Source: Qingrenia yutianensis (GTDB lineage Bacteria; Bacillota; Clostridia; UMGS1810). Taken from it: 64,000 nt of DNA. Of the stretch, positions 60,711 through 64,000 are shown one piece after another (the stretch's first letter is position 1; each line of letters opens with the position of its first letter). Location: contig NZ_JACRTE010000007.1 of NCBI RefSeq assembly GCF_014385105.1, positions 1 through 64,000 of the forward strand, in the 5' to 3' direction. Position numbers and translations under genes: made by a program. The notes under the pieces are model-generated. The model saw only the letters and a list, made by a program, of their open reading frames with translations, was not told the DNA's origin and made no database searches.

Positions 60711-63700
60711 CTATTGTTTCAGTGCTTCCGCGAACACGCCGAGAGTTGTGGCGGGATTGTTTTTTTCGGGCCAATAGAAATTATTGCCCATAAATGTCAT
60801 AACCTTCACGCTGTAATCGCCCGAACCGAGGTTAAATTCCTCCTCGCACCGCAAATTCGCGCCTGCATTAAATGCCGAATTAACATAGAAATAATCAAGC
60901 ATAAAGTTATTTACGCGGACATCTTTAAGCTCGCCGTTATCCTTATCGTAAACCGAGAAAACAACCGAAACGGGGAGTTTATTCTGCGCGTTGTCATTGG
61001 TATTAACGCCGTTTTCAAATATTATTCTGTCAATGCTCTCGATATAATATTCAACCGTGAATTTTCCGTCAACGGGAGGCTCGGAAACAAGTTTTTTGTT
61101 TTTGTCGAGCACATTCACGCCGTACGTGCAAAGGCGTGCGTCGTAGCTTTTGTTCTGCGCCGCGTTGACGTTTATGTTTTCACTGCGCAAAATTCCGCCG
61201 GCAACCGTGAGCAGACCGCCGTTAAATTCCATAACGTGCGAAAGGGGCGCGTCATAGGTTTTGACGGGCGAATACGTTCCGCCCTCCGCTATGAGATAAA
61301 GCGTGTTTCCGCCTCCGAAGCCGACAAGACACCTTTCACTGCCGATTGTGATAACGCTGATATTTTTAATAAATCTTCCGTCTATATCGGCATATTTTAC
61401 ATATGTTCCGCTTGCCGGTTCGTCCGACCGTCTGCCTGTTTTAACGCGGTAAACCGCCTTGTTTGTGAGAAGATACACATACTGTCCCTCGGCAAAAAGC
61501 TTTACATATTCCTCACCGCTTGCAAGCGCGGGCGGAGCAGGTTCCTGCAAAAACTTAAAACTGCCGTCGGACTCCTTTTTCATCTCCGAAAAATAAATAT
61601 ACTGCGCGCCCTGCGTGTCACGTCCGACAAAAGCGTAATATTTACACTTTTCGTGCGGAATGTAAACCGCGTCGGTGACAAAAACGGTTTTTTTGTCTGC
61701 GTTTATAATTTTTGTATTCTCAAAACCGGCGTGCGCCTGTGCACTTGCCGGCGGAGTAATATATGTAATATTTCCGGTGGACGAACATATTACGGCATTT
61801 TTTCCGTCAACCGCAGCCGCGGTATACGTCGGATTGTACTCGTCGGTGTCCGGATTGTAATAAGCATTTTTCATCTCGGGACCGTCTGTATAATAAAATT
61901 TATGGTCAAATTTTCTCGCAAGAACATACGTACAACCGCCGGCATTTGCACTGCTTGCGTTCTGCCAAAGATACTCGCAAAACTCGTAAGGCAGACCCAC
62001 ACTCCGCGCCGCACTTACAACCGTTTCGCCCGACGTATTCTTTTTGACGCTCCAGATTTTGCCGTCCGCATACATTGCAAACTCGCCGTTTGAAGTATTG
62101 CGCGGAAACGTTGCACTGCCGATATTTTCTTCAATTTTACCGTCCGGCTCAATTCCCGGCGCAACAACCACACTGCAATAAAACGGATTTCCGTCCGCGT
62201 CGGTTGTAAACGACGGGTCAAAATCGGCTGTGATTAAAATTTTAACCGTGCCGGGCGACACGCCGAACACAACGCCGTTGTTTGACACAGTTGCAACGCT
62301 CTCGTCGGCAGACTCGAATTTCAAAATTTTATTATTCGTGTTCTTCGGCAGAATTACCGTTTGAATTTGCGTATATTCGCCTACGTTTAAATTAAGATTT
62401 TTGCTGTATTCAAGGCTTGTCATTTCAATATACGCATCCTCGGCGCTTTTTACCGCCGCCGCAAGGTCGAGCGCACCGAAGCCGTAAAACAAATCGTATC
62501 CGCTCTTGCCCAAATCGCTTGCCGTGTTTTTGATGACGTTTGATGCCTGAACCGCGCTGATTTTGGGATTTGCAATTCTCAAAAGCGCCGCCGCGGCAGA
62601 CACTATCGGCGCGGAAAACGACGTTCCGCTTGACGAAACGCAGTTGAAACTTCCGTTTGTATAATGAGTCGGGAGCACTATGCTCTGACCGGGCGCGGTG
62701 ACGTCAACATAGTCGTTATACTGCGAAAAACCCGCCCTCTCGCGCGGCGTATTGTATGCCCCCACCGAAATTACGTTGTCGTAGCTTGCCGGATAAAGCG
62801 GAAAGTTTGAATAATAGTTTCCTGCCGACGCAACCACAATGCACCCTGCCTTGGTTGCCTTGTTGATTGCCTCCTGCATAGTTTCGATTTTCCCGTCCGT
62901 ACCCGACGCGTTCTGCTCGGCATAGCTTGTGAGCGACATATTTATAACGTCGGCTTTATGCTCAACCGCCTTGTTTATCGCGCTTATCAGAACAGATGCC
63001 GACGGGTTATTATTTGAAAACACCTTTAAGGGCAGAATTTTAACGTCAAACCCGCCCGAAACACCGCATATTCCGACACCGTTGTCCGCCTGTGCCGAAA
63101 TAACCGACGCAACACGCGTGCCGTGGTATGAGTTGTGTGAATCGTCCTCAAAGCTTGACGGCGACTTATCTATAAGATTGTAACCTACCATCTCGCCGGC
63201 GGAATTTTTGTAAATTCTGTCTGCAAGGTCGGGATTTTTCGTGTCAATTCCGCTGTCGATAACCGCGACGAGCGCACTGTTTTTGTCCGCGCCGTCGTAT
63301 TCTTTCAGCGCGTCCCAGGCGTCTGGCGCGTTTATATCGTCAAGATACCAGCTGTTTTTATAAAGATTATAATCGTTGTAATAATCAGCCGTTTCGGCGT
63401 CGGCAGGCGATATTCCGCCTTCGTCCGCCTCGGTGACAACCTCCTCATTTTCGGGTATGCCGAGGTCAAATTCCTGAACGGTGTCATAATCAGCCGTGCG
63501 CGCGTTTTCGTCTTTTTTAAGCTTTATAAAAGCATTTTCCGCACTTTGCGCGTCGGTGAAATCAATTCTCCAAATTCCCTCCATAAGCATTTCTTTTCCG
63601 CTTACGTTTGCAAGGGTTGCAATGGTTTTTTCCGCATTGTTTCCGAAACTTGCAACGAGTGACTTAACTCCGCTTTTGTTTCTGTAACTGTCCGGCACCG

Positions 63701-63884
63701 TTTCCTCCGCCGCGGTAGTTATTTTCGGAATATCGTCCTCCAGGGTCTTTGCAAATTCGGTTTTTGAGGGGATTGTTTTTATTGTCCCCGTAATTTCGTG
63801 TGCGTCAGCGCCGCCGAGGCTTTCTGCAAACGCAAAATTCGGCAAAAGAGAAAATATCAGAAGCACACAAAGAAGTTTTTTCAT
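60711..63884 (-). CDS. Secreted subtilisin-like serine protease
   Basis: A 1057-residue S8 protease. A signal peptide (about 1-20, ending AFA) is followed by a propeptide region, then the catalytic triad Asp210 (AVIDSGID), His254 (YHGTRVAS) and Ser422 (SSSGTSFSAP), with the oxyanion Asn356. Residues about 495-575 resemble a bacterial Ig-like (Big2) domain, and the last 470 residues form repeated beta-rich units without a named domain. No SLH or sortase signal is seen. GGAG precedes the ATG; the upstream gene ends 18 bases away, so both are in one operon. Confidence 0.92.
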   Translation of the reverse strand: MKKLLCVLLIFSLLPNFAFAESLGGADAHEITGTIKTIPSKTEFAKTLEDDIPKITTAAEETVPDSYRNKSGVKSLVASFGNNAEKTIATLANVSGKEMLMEGIWRIDFTDAQSAENAFIKLKKDENARTADYDTVQEFDLGIPENEEVVTEADEGGISPADAETADYYNDYNLYKNSWYLDDINAPDAWDALKEYDGADKNSALVAVIDSGIDTKNPDLADRIYKNSAGEMVGYNLIDKSPSSFEDDSHNSYHGTRVASVISAQADNGVGICGVSGGFDVKILPLKVFSNNNPSASVLISAINKAVEHKADVINMSLTSYAEQNASGTDGKIETMQEAINKATKAGCIVVASAGNYYSNFPLYPASYDNVISVGAYNTPRERAGFSQYNDYVDVTAPGQSIVLPTHYTNGSFNCVSSSGTSFSAPIVSAAAALLRIANPKISAVQASNVIKNTASDLGKSGYDLFYGFGALDLAAAVKSAEDAYIEMTSLEYSKNLNLNVGEYTQIQTVILPKNTNNKILKFESADESVATVSNNGVVFGVSPGTVKILITADFDPSFTTDADGNPFYCSVVVAPGIEPDGKIEENIGSATFPRNTSNGEFAMYADGKIWSVKKNTSGETVVSAARSVGLPYEFCEYLWQNASSANAGGCTYVLARKFDHKFYYTDGPEMKNAYYNPDTDEYNPTYTAAAVDGKNAVICSSTGNITYITPPASAQAHAGFENTKIINADKKTVFVTDAVYIPHEKCKYYAFVGRDTQGAQYIYFSEMKKESDGSFKFLQEPAPPALASGEEYVKLFAEGQYVYLLTNKAVYRVKTGRRSDEPASGTYVKYADIDGRFIKNISVITIGSERCLVGFGGGNTLYLIAEGGTYSPVKTYDAPLSHVMEFNGGLLTVAGGILRSENINVNAAQNKSYDARLCTYGVNVLDKNKKLVSEPPVDGKFTVEYYIESIDRIIFENGVNTNDNAQNKLPVSVVFSVYDKDNGELKDVRVNNFMLDYFYVNSAFNAGANLRCEEEFNLGSGDYSVKVMTFMGNNFYWPEKNNPATTLGVFAEALKQ

Positions 63885-63902
63885 AATTCTATCAACTCCG
63901 TT

Positions 63903-64000
63903 TTACTGTTTTACCGCCGCAAGCGCCGAGTCAACGTCGTCGGAAACCGCGATATATTCGCCTTTTCCGCTCACTCTTGCAAGCAGTCTGCGCGGCTCCA
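63903..64000 (-). CDS. C-terminal end of a gene cut by the window edge
   Basis: The frame is open from the window edge to TAA at 63903-63905 and encodes about 32 residues ending DDVDSALAAVKQ. It is read in the same direction as the subtilase and lies 18 bases before it, so they probably share a transcript. Too little is visible to name it. Confidence 0.6.
   Translation of the reverse strand, partial: EPRRLLARVSGKGEYIAVSDDVDSALAAVKQ

Noticed and set aside
60699..62093. 464-residue open frame on the plus strand inside the subtilase region
   Set aside because: It lies wholly antisense to the subtilase, has no domain or ribosome site and is rich in Cys, Arg and Phe as expected for a complementary-strand shadow.

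Overview
The window comes from a spore-forming, Gram-positive anaerobe-like bacterium of the class Clostridia. The evidence is a SpoIIE and a SpoIID-type protein, a large Bacillus-type SRP RNA next to dnaX, a V-type ATPase operon, an S-layer protein with SLH domains, an FMN riboswitch on a RibU gene, strong AGGAGG ribosome sites and frequent TTG/GTG starts. Genus cannot be fixed from the sequence. The window reads as core chromosome: I see no phage, plasmid, CRISPR, defence island, tRNA or rRNA.

Layout. 0-7.3 kb: a hairpin cluster, rpsT (minus), a PHP-domain protein, two small membrane proteins, an FMN riboswitch with ribU, then a minus-strand run galT-galK-rdgB-thyA-folA. 7.4-13.2 kb (plus): rbgA-rnhB-yraN, a membrane dipeptidase, an aspartate-type aminotransferase and purB. 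13.2-14 kb: a 0.3 kb element with 40-base terminal inverted repeats, then the SRP RNA with its own promoter. 14-21 kb: dnaX, hom-lysC, an rRNA methyltransferase and the UPF0237/UPF0210 pair. 21-29.5 kb: a nine-gene V-ATPase operon followed by tmcAL. 30.7-37.7 kb: an oxidoreductase, an ECF sigma/anti-sigma pair, then a methyltransferase, an orphan AraC-type response regulator, a ROK kinase and a SIS isomerase. 37.9-39.6 kb: rpsB-tsf (minus) with a structured leader. 39.8 kb: a cluster of DnaA boxes. 40-44.9 kb: a DUF4830-like protein, a pseudouridine synthase, Tex and a lone MsmX-type sugar ABC ATPase. 45.4-54.4 kb (minus): the S-layer protein, pyrG, tgt-queA and spoIID. 54.5-57.9 kb (plus): asd-dapA-dapB and a small ACT-like protein. 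58-64 kb: spoIIE, a small membrane protein, and on the minus strand a secreted subtilase plus the tail of one more gene.

How the genes fit together. Two separate blocks cover the aspartate family: hom-lysC make aspartyl phosphate and homoserine, while asd-dapA-dapB lead towards diaminopimelate for lysine, cell wall and spores. No lysine riboswitch or T-box is visible at either block. Control may instead run through ACT domains, including an internal lysC start and a free-standing ACT-like protein. tgt-queA make queuosine tRNA, and rbgA, rsuA, rlmB, tmcAL, rpsB, tsf and rpsT serve the translation apparatus.

Most unusual items: the 305 bp inverted-repeat element, a family of eight short palindromic intergenic repeats, the internal ribosome site in lysC, the ACT-like protein by dapB, a spoIIE promoter with a 22-base spacer like Spo0A-activated promoters, a DnaA-box cluster away from dnaA, and a structured rpsB leader. 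Nothing amounts to a clear new multi-gene system.
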